From contig NZ_RCUX01000007.1 in the NCBI RefSeq assembly GCF_003667565.1, positions 62,001 through 126,000 of the forward strand: DNA of 64,000 nucleotides. Reading direction: 5' to 3'. The stretch's first letter is position 1. Each line of letters starts with the position of its first letter. The DNA comes from Mycetocola tolaasinivorans. Its GTDB lineage: Bacteria; Actinomycetota; Actinomycetes; Actinomycetales; Microbacteriaceae. Of this stretch, positions 27,073-36,810 are shown piece after piece. Made by a program: the position numbers and the translations under genes. The notes below the pieces were generated by a model. It ran no database searches, was not told the origin of the DNA, and saw nothing but the letters and a program-made list of their open reading frames with translations.

Positions 27073-28455
27073 CTACGGCAGGTAGTCCACCAGGTCGGAG
27101 GACAGACCCACGTAGGTGGCCGGGGTCAGCTCGAGCAGGCGGGCCTTTGCCTCATCGCCGATTTCGAGTTCCTGCACAAACGCGATCAGGTCGGCCTGAC
27201 CAATGCGCTTGCCGCGGGTGAGCTCCTTGAGGAGTGCGTACGGGTCCTCGATCGAGGAGCGGCCGGCGGCCACCTCGGCGCGAATCACGGTCTGGATGGC
27301 CTCGCCCAGGATCTCCCAGTTGGAGTCAAGGTCGGCCAGCAGCGCCTCGCGGTTCAGCGAGATCTCGCGCAGGCCGCGGGCCAGGTTGTCGAGGGCGAGC
27401 AGCGAGTGGCCGAAGCCCACACCGATGTTGCGCTGCGCGCTCGAGTCGGTGAGGTCGCGCTGCATGCGCGAGGTCACCAGGGTCGCGGCCAGCGAGTCGA
27501 GGATTGCGCTCGAAAGCTCGAGGTTGGCCTCGGCGTTCTCGAAGCGGATCGGGTTGATCTTGTGCGGCATAGTCGAGGAGCCGGTGGCTCCGGCCTGCGG
27601 GATCTGGGTGAAGTAGCCCATCGAGATGTAGGTCCAGATGTCCGTCGCGAGGTTGTGCAGCACGCGGTTGGCGTGAGACACCTTGCCGTACAGCTCGGCC
27701 TGCCAGTCGTGCGACTCGATCTGGGTGGTCAGCGGGTTCCAGGTGAGGCCGAGGCCCTCCACGAACTCCTTCGACAGCGCCGGCCAGTTGGCCTCGGGCT
27801 CGGCCACCACGTGGGCGGAGAAGGTGCCGGTGGCACCCGAGAACTTACCGAGGTACTCGGTCTGCTGCACCTGGGTCACGATGCGCTCCAGACGCCAGGC
27901 GGTCACGGCGAGCTCGCGGCCCATGGTGCTCGGGGTCGCCGGCTGACCGTGGGTGTGCGAGAGCATCGCGGCATCGCGGTGCTCGTGGGCCAGATCGCGC
28001 AGGATGTCGATCACGCGGCGCAGCGCGGGCAGCCAGACCTCCTGCACGGCGGCCGACACGGTGAGCGCGTAGGAGAGGTTGTTGATGTCCTCGCTGGTGC
28101 AGGCGAAGTGGGTCAGCTCGGCGATGGCGTCGAGGCCCAGCTCGCTCAGGCGGTGACGCACCAGGTACTCCACGGCCTTGACGTCGTGACGGGTCACGGC
28201 CTCCTTCTCGGCGAGCCAGTCGATGTCGGCCTGCGAGAACTCGGAGTACAGGGCGCGCAGCGAGCGGGTCTGGTCGTCGGTCAGCGGGGCGGTACCAAAC
28301 GCGCCACGGCCGGTCAGGGCGATCAGCCACTCGACCTCAACCTGCACGCGGGCACGGTTCAAACCGGCCTCGCTCAGGTATTCACCGAGACCACTCACGG
28401 CGGCCTGGTAGCGGCCATCGAGCGGGCTCAGGGGCTGGATCGGAAGAGAGGTCAT
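27073..28455 (-). CDS. purB: Adenylosuccinate lyase
   Basis: PurB cleaves SAICAR and adenylosuccinate in purine synthesis. The 460-aa product begins MTSLPIQPLSPLDGRY and carries the superfamily signature GSSTMPHKINPIRFENAE around residue 290. Catalytic-region histidines are in THFACTSEDINN and SHTHGQPATP. Start ATG 28455 has AGGAG 7 nt upstream and overlaps the stop of the upstream phosphatase gene as ATGA. It is the last gene of a three-gene minus-strand operon. Confidence 0.97.
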   Translation of the reverse strand: MTSLPIQPLSPLDGRYQAAVSGLGEYLSEAGLNRARVQVEVEWLIALTGRGAFGTAPLTDDQTRSLRALYSEFSQADIDWLAEKEAVTRHDVKAVEYLVRHRLSELGLDAIAELTHFACTSEDINNLSYALTVSAAVQEVWLPALRRVIDILRDLAHEHRDAAMLSHTHGQPATPSTMGRELAVTAWRLERIVTQVQQTEYLGKFSGATGTFSAHVVAEPEANWPALSKEFVEGLGLTWNPLTTQIESHDWQAELYGKVSHANRVLHNLATDIWTYISMGYFTQIPQAGATGSSTMPHKINPIRFENAEANLELSSAILDSLAATLVTSRMQRDLTDSSAQRNIGVGFGHSLLALDNLARGLREISLNREALLADLDSNWEILGEAIQTVIRAEVAAGRSSIEDPYALLKELTRGKRIGQADLIAFVQELEIGDEAKARLLELTPATYVGLSSDLVDYLP

Positions 28456-28973
28456 CGGGAGGCTCCTGATCGGATTGCGGGTTGTATTTGGCGAAAGAGT
28501 TGTTCGCACGCCTTCCTAATCATGACAAAAACCGCGTCAAACACCGCATCGTCCGCATAGTAGGGGTCGGGAACATCGCGCAAATGTGCCTGCGCGGGAT
28601 CAAAACTCAGCAGGAGAGACACCCGGTCGGCGTCCTCATCGGTGGTCGCGCCGGCGCGCAAAACGCGCTCATGGCTGCGATCCAGGGCCACCAAAAGGTC
28701 GAATTCCTCGTAGTGTTCGGGCTGAAACTTGCGGGCGCGGTGGGCGCTGCCGTCAAAACCGTGCCGCGCGAGCGCCGCCGTGGTGCGCGGATCGGCGTGC
28801 TCGCCGACGTGCCAGTCCCCGGTGCCGGTTGAAATTATGCGCAGCGAGGAACCGAGCCCCGCCTCCTCCGCGAGGGAGCGCATGATGACCTCGGCCATCG
28901 GGGAACGGCAAATATTTCCCGAACACACAAAGTTGATCGCATACGGCTGCGCGACGGTGTCCGGGGTGTCCAC
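28452..28973 (-). CDS. Low-molecular-weight protein-tyrosine phosphatase
   Basis: A 173-aa cytosolic phosphatase. The P-loop VCSGNICRSP gives the nucleophile Cys17 and Arg23 of the C-x5-R motif, and the general-acid Asp lies in DVPDPYY. The length is slightly above the usual 150-160. It overlaps purB by 4 nt and starts 3 nt after a small membrane-protein gene, so all three are translationally linked. Its substrate is not evident; in actinobacteria such enzymes act on tyrosine-phosphorylated proteins or envelope regulators. Confidence 0.92.
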   Translation of the reverse strand: MDTPDTVAQPYAINFVCSGNICRSPMAEVIMRSLAEEAGLGSSLRIISTGTGDWHVGEHADPRTTAALARHGFDGSAHRARKFQPEHYEEFDLLVALDRSHERVLRAGATTDEDADRVSLLLSFDPAQAHLRDVPDPYYADDAVFDAVFVMIRKACEQLFRQIQPAIRSGASR

Positions 28974-28976
28974 GGT

Positions 28977-29372
28977 CTAGCGGCGTCCGAGCTGGGGGCG
29001 CAGAATGGCGCCGATGATGGCGTTGATGATCGAGATCACCACGGCACCGAGAATGGCCCAGCCGAGGTTTTCGACGCGCAGTCCGAATCCGAACCACTCG
29101 GTGACCGATGCCACCACGAGCAGGAGAGCGCCGTTGATCACAAACGAAATCAACCCGAGGGTGAGCACGTAGAGCGGGATCGCGACGATTTTCACGATGG
29201 TGCCGAGGATGCCGTTGACGAGCGCAAAGACGAACGCAACCGCCAGATAGCTGAGCCCGATCTGCCACCACTCGTCATCGGCGAAGGGGCGCACGGTAAC
29301 CCCGCTCAGGAGCAGAGTGGTGAGCCAGATCGCGATCGCGTTGGAAATAAGACGCAGGAAAAACTTACCCAT
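28977..29372 (-). CDS. Phage-holin-family (type 4) small membrane protein
   Basis: A 131-aa protein with four membrane helices, matching the 'phage holin family 4' group of small chromosomal membrane proteins: MGKFFLRLISNAIAIWLTTLLL, then VAFVFALVNGILGTIVKIVAIP, LISFVINGALLLVVAS and WAILGAVVISIINAIIGAIL. It has no prophage context, so it is a housekeeping membrane protein despite the family name. It heads the operon with the phosphatase and purB genes. Function unknown. Confidence 0.85.
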   Translation of the reverse strand: MGKFFLRLISNAIAIWLTTLLLSGVTVRPFADDEWWQIGLSYLAVAFVFALVNGILGTIVKIVAIPLYVLTLGLISFVINGALLLVVASVTEWFGFGLRVENLGWAILGAVVISIINAIIGAILRPQLGRR

Positions 29373-29438
29373 ACGCTCCACTATCGCAGTTCTTTCGGCG
29401 CGTCGCACTACATTCCAGCGGCGGTATCGGCGGATGCA

Positions 29439-29444
29439 TAGACT
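29439..29444 (+). promoter_or_regulatory. -10 box TAGACT before hisC
   Basis: TAGACT ends 6 nt before GTG 29451 with no ribosome-binding site between, a leaderless-type start. Confidence 0.45.
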
Positions 29445-29450
29445 TTGGTG

Positions 29451-30551
29451 GTGGATACCGTACAACGAACATCTGTGAAGCTGAGGCCGGAGATCCTGGC
29501 CTCGCCGGTTTACCGGCAGGGGCGCGCCGCCGGCGCGGACGCCTTTAAGCTTTCCAGCAACGAAAATCCCTTCCCGCCGCTGCCCGCCGTTCTGGCGGCG
29601 ATCACGGCCGAGTTGGAGATCAACCGCTACCCCGACGCCACCGCCGCCGCGCTGCGCGGCACGCTGGCCGCGCGACTCGGGACCACCGCGGACGAGGTCA
29701 TCATCGGCTCCGGCTCGGTGGCGCTCCTGCAGCAGTTCATCCTCGCGGCCGCGGGCCCGGGCGATGAGGTGGCCTACTCCTGGCGCTCGTTCGAGGCCTA
29801 CCCGACCATGGTGACCGTGGCCGGTGCCACCTCGGTGCCGGTGCCGAACCGCGCCGATGGCGGGCACGATCTGCCCGCGCTGGCCGACGCGATCACACCG
29901 CGCACCCGCGTCGTGATCGTCTGCAGCCCCAACAACCCCACCGGCGTCACCGTGACCGCGGAGGAGTTCACCGCGTTCATGGAGACCGTGCCGAGCGACC
30001 TGCTCGTGCTGCTGGACGAGGCCTACGCCGAGTTCGTGCGCGAGCCCGAGGCCGTCGACGGCCGCGAGCTGATCGGCCGCTACCCGAACCTCGTGATCCT
30101 GCGCACCTTCTCCAAGGCCTACGGCCTGGCGGGTCTGCGCGTGGGCTGGGCCACCGGCCCCGAGGCCATCCTCGATGCCGCCCGCGCGACCGCGATCCCG
30201 CTGTCCGTGACCGGGCTCGCCCAGGTGGCCGCTGAGGCCTCCCTCGAGGCAGAGGCCGAGCTGCTGGAGCGCGTGGAGAAGATCACCGTGCGCCGCACCG
30301 CGTTTATTGACGCGCTACGTGCCCAGGGCTGGAACATCCCCGCGAGCGAGTCGAACTTCATCTGGCTGGCACTCGGCGACCACACCCTGCGTGCGGCCGA
30401 GCGTTTCTTCGACGCCGGCCTGGTCACCCGCCCCTTCGCCGGCGACGGCGTGCGCATCAGCATCGGCGAGGAGGAGTCCCTCACCCCGCTCCTCACCGTC
30501 GCGCAGGAAATTCTGACCGAGCTGCCCACCGGGCACCCGGCACGAGCATAG
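29451..30551 (+). CDS. hisC: Histidinol-phosphate (or aromatic amino acid) aminotransferase
   Basis: A 366-aa PLP-dependent class I/II aminotransferase. Family features are [13 protein letters not shown] near the N-terminus, [22 protein letters not shown] and the PLP-lysine block [18 protein letters not shown]. Sequence alone does not separate HisC from the related aromatic aminotransferase of actinobacteria, and no other his genes are near. Start is uncertain among TTG 29445, GTG 29448 and GTG 29451; the last fits a leaderless start. pdhA follows 10 nt later, so they may be co-transcribed. Confidence 0.88.
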   Translation: MDTVQRTSVKLRPEILASPVYRQGRAAGADAFKLSSNENPFPPLPAVLAAITAELEINRYPDATAAALRGTLAARLGTTADEVIIGSGSVALLQQFILAAAGPGDEVAYSWRSFEAYPTMVTVAGATSVPVPNRADGGHDLPALADAITPRTRVVIVCSPNNPTGVTVTAEEFTAFMETVPSDLLVLLDEAYAEFVREPEAVDGRELIGRYPNLVILRTFSKAYGLAGLRVGWATGPEAILDAARATAIPLSVTGLAQVAAEASLEAEAELLERVEKITVRRTAFIDALRAQGWNIPASESNFIWLALGDHTLRAAERFFDAGLVTRPFAGDGVRISIGEEESLTPLLTVAQEILTELPTGHPARA

Positions 30552-30561
30552 GGAGAACCCC

Positions 30562-31698
30562 ATGACACTTCACATCGATTCGGCCGAAGAGCCGGTCCGC
30601 TTCCTCAGCCCCGATGGCACGTTCGCGCCGACCCCGGCCGCCGAACCCTTCCTCGCGCGCCTGGACGCCCTGAGTGACGCCGACCACGAGCGCTTCTACC
30701 GCGACATGGTCTCGGTGCGCGCATTCGACCGCGAGGCCACCAACCTGCAGCGTCAGGGCGAGATGGCCCTGTTCCCGCCGAGCGAGGGCCAGGAGGGTGC
30801 GCAGGTCGGTTCGGCCCACGCCGCCCGCCCGCAGGACCACATCTTCCCCTCCTACCGCGAGCACGTCGTGGGCATGATCCGCGGGGTTGACCCGGTGGGC
30901 ATCCTCAGCCTGATGCGTGGCGTGACCCTCGGCGGCTGGGATCCCACCGACCCGAAGAACGGCAACTTCCACCTCTACACGCTGGTGCTCGGCTCGCAGA
31001 CCCTGCACGCCACCGGCTACGCGATGGGCCAGCTCTTCGACGGTGCCAGCGGCACCGGCAACGTCGAAACCGATGAGGCCACCATGGTTTACTTCGGCGA
31101 CGGCTCGACCTCGGAGGGTGACGTCAGCGAGGCGCTCGTGTTTGCCGCGAGCCACCAGACCCCGCAGGTCTTCTTCCTGCAGAACAACCAGTGGGCCATC
31201 TCGGTGCCGGTTTCGGTGCAGTCGCGCACCCCGCTGTACAAGCGCGGTGCGGGCTTCGGTCTGCCCAGCGTGCAGATCGACGGAAACGACGTACTCGCAA
31301 GCTATGCGGTTACCTCACAGTTCCTCGACGAGGCCCGCACGGGCCAGGGCCCGCGCTTCATCGAGGCACTGACCTACCGCATGGGTGCCCACACCACGAG
31401 CGATGACCCCACCAAGTACCGCACCGATCAGGAGCGGGCCGAGTGGGGCACGCGCGACCCGATTATTCGGTTCGAGGCCTACCTGCGTGCCCGCGGTGCC
31501 GCCGAATCGCTGTTCACCAGCGCCGCCGAGGATGCCCGCGATCTCTGCGCCGACGTGCGCACCCGCACCCTCGCGCTGGAAGCACCGGATAAGAACACCA
31601 TTTTTGACCACGTCTACACGGACGAACATCCGCGCATGCAGGAGCAGTCCGACTGGCTGAACCGGTATGAGGAATCGATGACGGAGGAAGCCCGATGA
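30562..31698 (+). CDS. pdhA: 2-oxoacid dehydrogenase E1 component, alpha subunit
   Basis: The thiamine-diphosphate subunit of a pyruvate or branched-chain 2-oxoacid dehydrogenase. The 378-aa protein has the ThDP motif YFGDGSTSEGDVSEALVFAA ending at the N-N of LQNNQWAIS, and the phosphorylation-loop-like region GAHTTSDDPTKYR. ATG 30562 has GGGAGAA upstream. Its stop overlaps the beta subunit start as ATGA. The complex could be PDH or BKDH; actinobacterial homologues of this operon (such as mycobacterial bkdABC) act on branched-chain substrates. Confidence 0.93.
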   Translation: MTLHIDSAEEPVRFLSPDGTFAPTPAAEPFLARLDALSDADHERFYRDMVSVRAFDREATNLQRQGEMALFPPSEGQEGAQVGSAHAARPQDHIFPSYREHVVGMIRGVDPVGILSLMRGVTLGGWDPTDPKNGNFHLYTLVLGSQTLHATGYAMGQLFDGASGTGNVETDEATMVYFGDGSTSEGDVSEALVFAASHQTPQVFFLQNNQWAISVPVSVQSRTPLYKRGAGFGLPSVQIDGNDVLASYAVTSQFLDEARTGQGPRFIEALTYRMGAHTTSDDPTKYRTDQERAEWGTRDPIIRFEAYLRARGAAESLFTSAAEDARDLCADVRTRTLALEAPDKNTIFDHVYTDEHPRMQEQSDWLNRYEESMTEEAR

Positions 31699-32678
31699 GC
31701 GAGCTCGTAACCATGCCGATGGCGAAGGCCCTGAACGCGGGCCTGCGCGCGGCGCTCGCCGCGGACGAGAAGGTCCTGCTGATGGGCGAGGACATCGGCC
31801 CGCTCGGCGGCGTCTTCCGCATCACCGAGGGCCTGCAGGCCGAGTTCGGGCCGCGCCGGGTGCAGGACACCCCGCTGGCCGAGTCTGGCATCGTGGGGAC
31901 CGCGATCGGCCTCGCGATGCGCGGCTACCGCCCGGTGTGCGAGATCCAGTTCGACGGCTTCATCTACCCGGCCTTCGACCAGATCGTCTCGCAGCTGGCC
32001 AAGCAGACCAACCGTCACGGCGGCGCCGTGTCGATGCCGGTCGTGATCCGGGTGCCCTACGGCGGGCACATCGGCGCCGTGGAGCACCACCAGGAGAGCC
32101 CGGAGGCGTACTTCGCGCACACCGCCGGCCTGCGCGTGGTCAGCCCGTCTACCCCGAACGATGCCTACTGGATGATCCAGGAGGCAATTCAGAGCAACGA
32201 CCCGGTGCTGTTCTTCGAGCCCAAGAGCCGCTACTGGCCCAAGGGCGAGGTGAACCTCTCCGAGTCGCAGCTGGGGCTGCACCAGAGCCGGATCGCCCGC
32301 GAGGGTACCGACGTGACCCTGATCGGTCACGGTGCCATGGTGTCCACCCTGCTGCAGGCAGCCGAGGTGGCCGCCGGCGAGGGCATCAGTATCGAGGTTG
32401 TGGACCTCCGCTCGATCTCCCCGATCGACTATGCGCCCCTACTGGACAGCGCCCGCAAGACCGGCCGCGTCGTGGTGGCCCAGGAGGCCCCCGAAAACGC
32501 CTCGGTGGGCTCGGAGATCGCCGCAACCCTGGCCGAGAAGGCGTTCTACTCGCTCGAGGCCCCCGTGCTGCGGGTGTCGGGGTTTGATACCCCGTTCCCT
32601 GCTGCGAAACTTGAAGGACTGTACCTGCCCGATGCCGACCGCGTACTCGACGCGGTGGACCGGGCCCTGGCGTACTAG
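31695..32678 (+). CDS. pdhB: 2-oxoacid dehydrogenase E1 component, beta subunit
   Basis: The 327-aa transketolase-like partner of E1 alpha. Recognisable blocks are [20 protein letters not shown], the ThDP-contact region [35 protein letters not shown] and the C-terminal [13 protein letters not shown]. Its ATG overlaps the alpha-subunit stop by 4 nt, so equal synthesis of the two subunits is expected. The E2 gene follows 11 nt downstream. Confidence 0.95.
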   Translation: MSELVTMPMAKALNAGLRAALAADEKVLLMGEDIGPLGGVFRITEGLQAEFGPRRVQDTPLAESGIVGTAIGLAMRGYRPVCEIQFDGFIYPAFDQIVSQLAKQTNRHGGAVSMPVVIRVPYGGHIGAVEHHQESPEAYFAHTAGLRVVSPSTPNDAYWMIQEAIQSNDPVLFFEPKSRYWPKGEVNLSESQLGLHQSRIAREGTDVTLIGHGAMVSTLLQAAEVAAGEGISIEVVDLRSISPIDYAPLLDSARKTGRVVVAQEAPENASVGSEIAATLAEKAFYSLEAPVLRVSGFDTPFPAAKLEGLYLPDADRVLDAVDRALAY

Positions 32679-32689
32679 AAGGAGACGAG

Positions 32690-34006
32690 ATGAGCGAGCA
32701 GAGCTTTCCCCTGCCGGACGTAGGCGAGGGCCTCACCGAGGCCGAGATCGTCTCCTGGAAGGTTGCCCCGGGCGACCGCGTGGAGATCAACGACACCCTG
32801 GTTGAAATCGAGACCGCGAAGTCCCTGGTTGAGCTGCCCTCCCCGTTTGCGGGCACCGTCACCGAGATCCTGGTGGCCGAGGGCACCACGGTGGATGTGG
32901 GCACCCCGATCGTGACCGTGACCGACGGTGCGGCCGCCCCCGTGGCCGCTCCCGCACCGGCCACCGATGACGCGGTGGCCGAGGCCGCCGCCGACACCCA
33001 GGCCACCATCGCGGCCGAGCCCGAGGGCTCGGGTTCGGTACTGGTGGGCTATGGATCGGCCGGCGCCGTGAAGTCGCGTCGCCGCGGCCGCCCGACCCCG
33101 TCCTCGGCCCCGGTACCGCCGCCGAGCGTGCCCGCGGCCGCCGCCAGCCCGATCATCGCGAAGCCGCCGATTCGGAAGCTCGCGAAGGACCTCGGCGTGG
33201 ACCTCTCCGCGGTCCAGGGCACCGGACTGGTGGGCGAGATCACCCGCGATGATGTGGTGCGCTCGGCCGGTCAGGCCAGCGTGTTCCGCAACATCGAGAC
33301 GCCCGCCTGGGCCCCCGAGCGCGAGGAGCGCATCCCGGTCAAGGGCATGCGTAAGGCCATCGCGCAGGCGATGGTGCAGAGCGCGTTCACGGCGCCGCAC
33401 GTGAGCGTGTTCGTGGACGTGGACGCCACCCGCACGATGGAGTTCGTGAAGCGCCTGAAGGCCTCCCCCGACTTTGCCGGTGTGAAGGTCTCTCCGCTGC
33501 TGATCATGGCCCGCGCCATCATCTGGGCCGTGCGCCGCAACCCGATGGTCAACGCCACCTGGACCGAGAACGAGATCATCGTCCGCCACTACGTGAACCT
33601 CGGCATCGCCGCGGCCACCCCGCGCGGTCTGATCGTTCCGAACGTCAAGGAGGCACAGGGGATGTCGCTGCTCGAGCTCGCCAAGTCGCTCGAACAGCTC
33701 ACCCTGACCGCGCGTGACGGCAAGACCACCCCGGCGGACATGCAGGACGGCACGATTACGATCACCAACATCGGCGTGTTTGGCATGGACACCGGAACCC
33801 CGATCCTGAACCCGGGCGAGGTCGGCATCGTTGCGCTCGGCACGATCAAGCAGAAGCCCTGGGTTGTGGATGGCGAGGTGCGTCCGCGCTTCGTGACCAC
33901 CATCGGTGGCTCCTTCGATCACCGCGTGGTGGATGGCGACGTTGTCTCCCGGTTCATCGCCGACGTGGCCTCGATTATCGAGGAGCCCGCGCTGCTGCTC
34001 GACTAG
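32690..34006 (+). CDS. 2-oxoacid dehydrogenase E2 component (dihydrolipoamide acyltransferase)
   Basis: A 438-aa E2 with one lipoyl domain (residues about 3-80; lipoyl Lys44 in [12 protein letters not shown]), an Ala/Pro linker, a peripheral-subunit-binding domain around 160-198 ([20 protein letters not shown]), and the acyltransferase core ending with the catalytic [15 protein letters not shown]. One lipoyl domain is typical of the branched-chain type. RBS AAGGAGA is clear. No E3 (lipoamide dehydrogenase) gene is adjacent, so the complex uses one encoded elsewhere. A strong terminator follows. Confidence 0.94.
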   Translation: MSEQSFPLPDVGEGLTEAEIVSWKVAPGDRVEINDTLVEIETAKSLVELPSPFAGTVTEILVAEGTTVDVGTPIVTVTDGAAAPVAAPAPATDDAVAEAAADTQATIAAEPEGSGSVLVGYGSAGAVKSRRRGRPTPSSAPVPPPSVPAAAASPIIAKPPIRKLAKDLGVDLSAVQGTGLVGEITRDDVVRSAGQASVFRNIETPAWAPEREERIPVKGMRKAIAQAMVQSAFTAPHVSVFVDVDATRTMEFVKRLKASPDFAGVKVSPLLIMARAIIWAVRRNPMVNATWTENEIIVRHYVNLGIAAATPRGLIVPNVKEAQGMSLLELAKSLEQLTLTARDGKTTPADMQDGTITITNIGVFGMDTGTPILNPGEVGIVALGTIKQKPWVVDGEVRPRFVTTIGGSFDHRVVDGDVVSRFIADVASIIEEPALLLD

Positions 34007-34020
34007 GGTTTCCCACCCGC

Positions 34021-34061
34021 ACACCCCCGGGTTGTCTGTGAGACAACATGCCCGGGGGTGT
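34021..34061 (+). terminator. Terminator after the 2-oxoacid dehydrogenase operon
   Basis: ACACCCCCGGG and CCCGGGGGTGT enclose a second stem TTGTCT/AGACAA with a GTG loop, 15 nt after the stop codon. Confidence 0.8.
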
Positions 34062-34482
34062 GTGCGTTTGGCGGCACTTGTATGGATGTGATGTAACGTT
34101 CCGGTAACGGTCCGATTATTGTGCCTTCACCTGGACTTTCATTCACGGGTTCTCGGCTCAGTGTGGCGTTTGCGGCGTGATCTAAGGGTTCTCGATTGGC
34201 AACTCGCGCCCGAGGTTGTTAGCGTTGATGACGGACAAAGAGTCCGCAACGAGCCCGCGACCGGTAGACACTTTCTGTGGAGGTGTGAGCCGGGCGTATG
34301 GTCAGTCGCGCCGGAGGCGGTCCCATGATCGCTCCGGGTATGCCACCCTTCGCCACCCGAAAACCACCGATGTTCGGGGAGGCTTGAGTACGGGGGTATG
34401 CCGGGCGTGGAAGACCCGGACGTAAGAGCGAGTGTCACCTGGCCGCTGGCGGAAACGTCGCCCGGGTGACCGGAAAACTGCT
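34062..34482 (+). promoter_or_regulatory. Long non-coding leader of the glycine-betaine transporter operon
   Basis: About 420 nt without a convincing gene lie between the terminator and opuAA. TTGGCA (34196-34201) and TAGCGT (34220-34225) are 18 nt apart and could be the promoter, which would leave a leader of about 250 nt. Direct GTAACG repeats occur near 34092 and 34103. I looked for the ydaO-type c-di-AMP riboswitch core and did not find it. The remaining sequence is GC-rich with many short stems and may be a structured regulatory RNA of unknown type. Confidence 0.4.
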
Positions 34483-35826
34483 GTGTCACATAACTTTGCC
34501 GTGGAGGCATCGAGCCTCTACAAAATCTTTGGAAAAAAGCCGCGCGAAGCCCTGAACCGGATGCGTTCCGGGGCGTCCCGCGACGAGATCGCCGCGCTGG
34601 GAACCGCGGCCGTGATCGACGCCTCGTTCGAGGTGCTGCCCGGAGAGATCTTCGTGGTGATGGGCCTCAGTGGTTCGGGGAAATCCACCCTGATCCGTAT
34701 GCTGAACGGCCTCTTGGAGCCCACCTCGGGTTCCGTACGGGTCATGGGTAGTGAGATTGCCGGAATTCCGGCACCCAAACTGCGCGATATTCGGCGAAAG
34801 TCGGTCTCCATGGTCTTTCAGCACTTCGCGCTGCTGCCCCACCGCACGGTGCTCGATAACGCCGCCTACGCGCTGGAGATCCAGGGCATGCCCGCCGCGG
34901 AGCGCCGAGAGCGCACCATGAAGATCCTCGATCGGGTGGGTCTTGCGGGCTGGGAGCACAAGCTCCCCGGTCAGCTCTCGGGCGGAATGCAGCAGCGAGT
35001 GGGCCTCGCCCGCGCACTCGCCGCCGACACCGACGTGCTGCTGATGGACGAGGCTTTTTCGGCCCTCGACCCGCTGATCCGCCGAGAAATGCAGGAGCAG
35101 CTCGTTGACCTCCAGCGCGAGCTTGGCAAGACCATCATCTTCATCACCCACGACCTGAACGAGGCCATGTTCCTCGGTGACCGCATCGCCGTGATGCGCG
35201 ACGGTCGCATCGTGCAGGTCGGCACCCCGGATGAGATCCTGACCGACCCCGCCAACGACTACGTCGCGCAGTTCGTGCACGACGTAGACCGCGCCCGGGT
35301 GCTCACCGCCGAGGGCGTGATGGAGGCCCCGCACGCGGTGGTCCAGCTCTCCGCCGGCCCCCGAGCCGCGCTCCGCGTGATGCGGGATGCCCAGACCTCC
35401 ACCGTGTTTGTGCTCGGCCCGGGACGCACCCTGCTCGGTGTCGTGCGCGATGCCGACGTGCTGAACCTCGTACGCTCGGGCGCGCGGGACCTCTCCCCCG
35501 CCCTGCAGCAGGCCGCGGCCACGGTGACCCGTGACGCGCTGCTGATTGACCTCTTCGAGCCCGCCGCCGAGAGTCCGCTGCCGGTCGCGGTGGTTGATGA
35601 TCAGAATCGCCTGGTCGGTACCGTCCCGAGGGTCACGCTGCTCGCAGCGCTCGCAAACGTCCAGCCGGTGATCACCGCGGAAAACGCGATTATTGCCCCG
35701 GCCACCGTGCCCGTTGAGGTCATTACCGAGACCCTGCGCGCCACCGGCGGGCCGGATAATGTCCCCACAAGAACCCCGGGTGATGCGCCCGGATCCGCAC
35801 GCACGAACACGGGAGGTCGCGCATGA
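34483..35826 (+). CDS. opuAA: Glycine betaine/proline ABC transporter, ATP-binding protein with CBS domains
   Basis: The 447-aa ATPase of an osmoprotectant importer. Walker A GLSGSGKST, signature LSGGMQQRVG and Walker B VLLMDEAFSALDP are intact, and the family-specific N-terminal YKIFGKKP segment is present. Residues after about 265 form a CBS-domain pair (for example RTLLGVVRDADVLNLV), the ionic-strength sensor region in OpuA. GTG 34483 fits the family N-terminus; its ribosome site is weak, so a start at GTG 34432 is possible. It overlaps the permease gene by 4 nt. Confidence 0.93.
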   Translation: MSHNFAVEASSLYKIFGKKPREALNRMRSGASRDEIAALGTAAVIDASFEVLPGEIFVVMGLSGSGKSTLIRMLNGLLEPTSGSVRVMGSEIAGIPAPKLRDIRRKSVSMVFQHFALLPHRTVLDNAAYALEIQGMPAAERRERTMKILDRVGLAGWEHKLPGQLSGGMQQRVGLARALAADTDVLLMDEAFSALDPLIRREMQEQLVDLQRELGKTIIFITHDLNEAMFLGDRIAVMRDGRIVQVGTPDEILTDPANDYVAQFVHDVDRARVLTAEGVMEAPHAVVQLSAGPRAALRVMRDAQTSTVFVLGPGRTLLGVVRDADVLNLVRSGARDLSPALQQAAATVTRDALLIDLFEPAAESPLPVAVVDDQNRLVGTVPRVTLLAALANVQPVITAENAIIAPATVPVEVITETLRATGGPDNVPTRTPGDAPGSARTNTGGRA

Positions 35827-36731
35827 TCGCCGTGATGAACGCGGGCTGGGACCGCTTCCTCGACACCGGCCGCATTCCGCTGGGTAAGTGGGTGGAGTCC
35901 GTAGAGACCTTCGTCACCACGAACCTCTCGGGCCTGTTTGACGTGATTCGCGCGGTGTTCAAGGGCCTGTACGACGCCGTGGACACCGTGTTTGCGGGGC
36001 CGCCCTTCTGGGTCATGATCCTGATCCTCGTGCTCGCGGGCCTCTGGGTGCGCGGCTGGAAGTTTGCCCTCGGAACCCTCGCCGGGCTCCTGCTCGTGGT
36101 GGGTGTCTCGCAGTGGGAAAACGCGATGCACACGCTCGCGCTCGTCATCGTGGCGAGCCTCATCGCGCTGATCATCGCGCTGCCGCTGGGTATCCTGACC
36201 GCCCGTTCGGATACCGCCTCGGCGATCGTCCGCCCGGTGTTGGACTTCCTCCAGACCATGCCCGCGTTCGTGTACCTGATCCCCGCCCTCGTGCTGTTCC
36301 GGGTGGGTGTGGTGCCGGGAATCGTCGCCACCATCATGTTTGCGCTGGCCCCGGGGGTGCGCTTCACCGAGCTGGGTATTCGTGGCGTGGACCGCGAGGT
36401 GGTCGAGGCCGGCCACGCCTTCGGTGCCTCCCCCGGACGCATCCTGCGCCAGATTCAGCTGCCGCTCGCGATGCCGACCATCATGGCCGGCGTGAACCAG
36501 GTCATCATGCTCTCGCTCTCGATGGTGGTGATCGCCGGGATGGTGGGGGCCGAGGGCCTCGGCACCGACGTGGTTTCGGGCCTGACCCAGCTCAATACGG
36601 GGCTCGGCGTCGAGGCGGGTATCAGCGTCGTGATTCTCGCCGTCTATCTCGACCGGATGACCGCCGCACTGGCGAAGCCCCGGCAGCGCCGATTCCTCGC
36701 GAAGCGCACAGCGGCGGCCTCCGCCGCCTAG
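35823..36731 (+). CDS. opuAB: Glycine betaine/proline ABC transporter, permease
   Basis: A 302-aa permease with about six to seven membrane helices and the binding-protein-dependent transport signature around EAGHAFGASPGRILRQIQLP (EAA loop). Helices include PPFWVMILILVLAGLWV and ALVIVASLIALIIALPLGI. The N-terminal 60 residues match OpuAB/ProW. The ATG overlaps the ATPase stop. It should import glycine betaine or proline betaine for osmoprotection. Confidence 0.93.
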   Translation: MIAVMNAGWDRFLDTGRIPLGKWVESVETFVTTNLSGLFDVIRAVFKGLYDAVDTVFAGPPFWVMILILVLAGLWVRGWKFALGTLAGLLLVVGVSQWENAMHTLALVIVASLIALIIALPLGILTARSDTASAIVRPVLDFLQTMPAFVYLIPALVLFRVGVVPGIVATIMFALAPGVRFTELGIRGVDREVVEAGHAFGASPGRILRQIQLPLAMPTIMAGVNQVIMLSLSMVVIAGMVGAEGLGTDVVSGLTQLNTGLGVEAGISVVILAVYLDRMTAALAKPRQRRFLAKRTAAASAA

Positions 36732-36810
36732 ATCGCAACACAGCAACAGCGCAACAACTCATTTCGATACGTGAGCGGTGACCGAGACGTCGCCGCCGAA
36801 GGGAACGATT

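Noticed and set aside
28977-29372. Prophage remnant suggested by the holin family name
   Set aside because: No other phage genes; this family is common as chromosomal small membrane proteins.
34062-34482. c-di-AMP (ydaO-type) riboswitch before opuAA
   Set aside because: The conserved core blocks of that class were not found.
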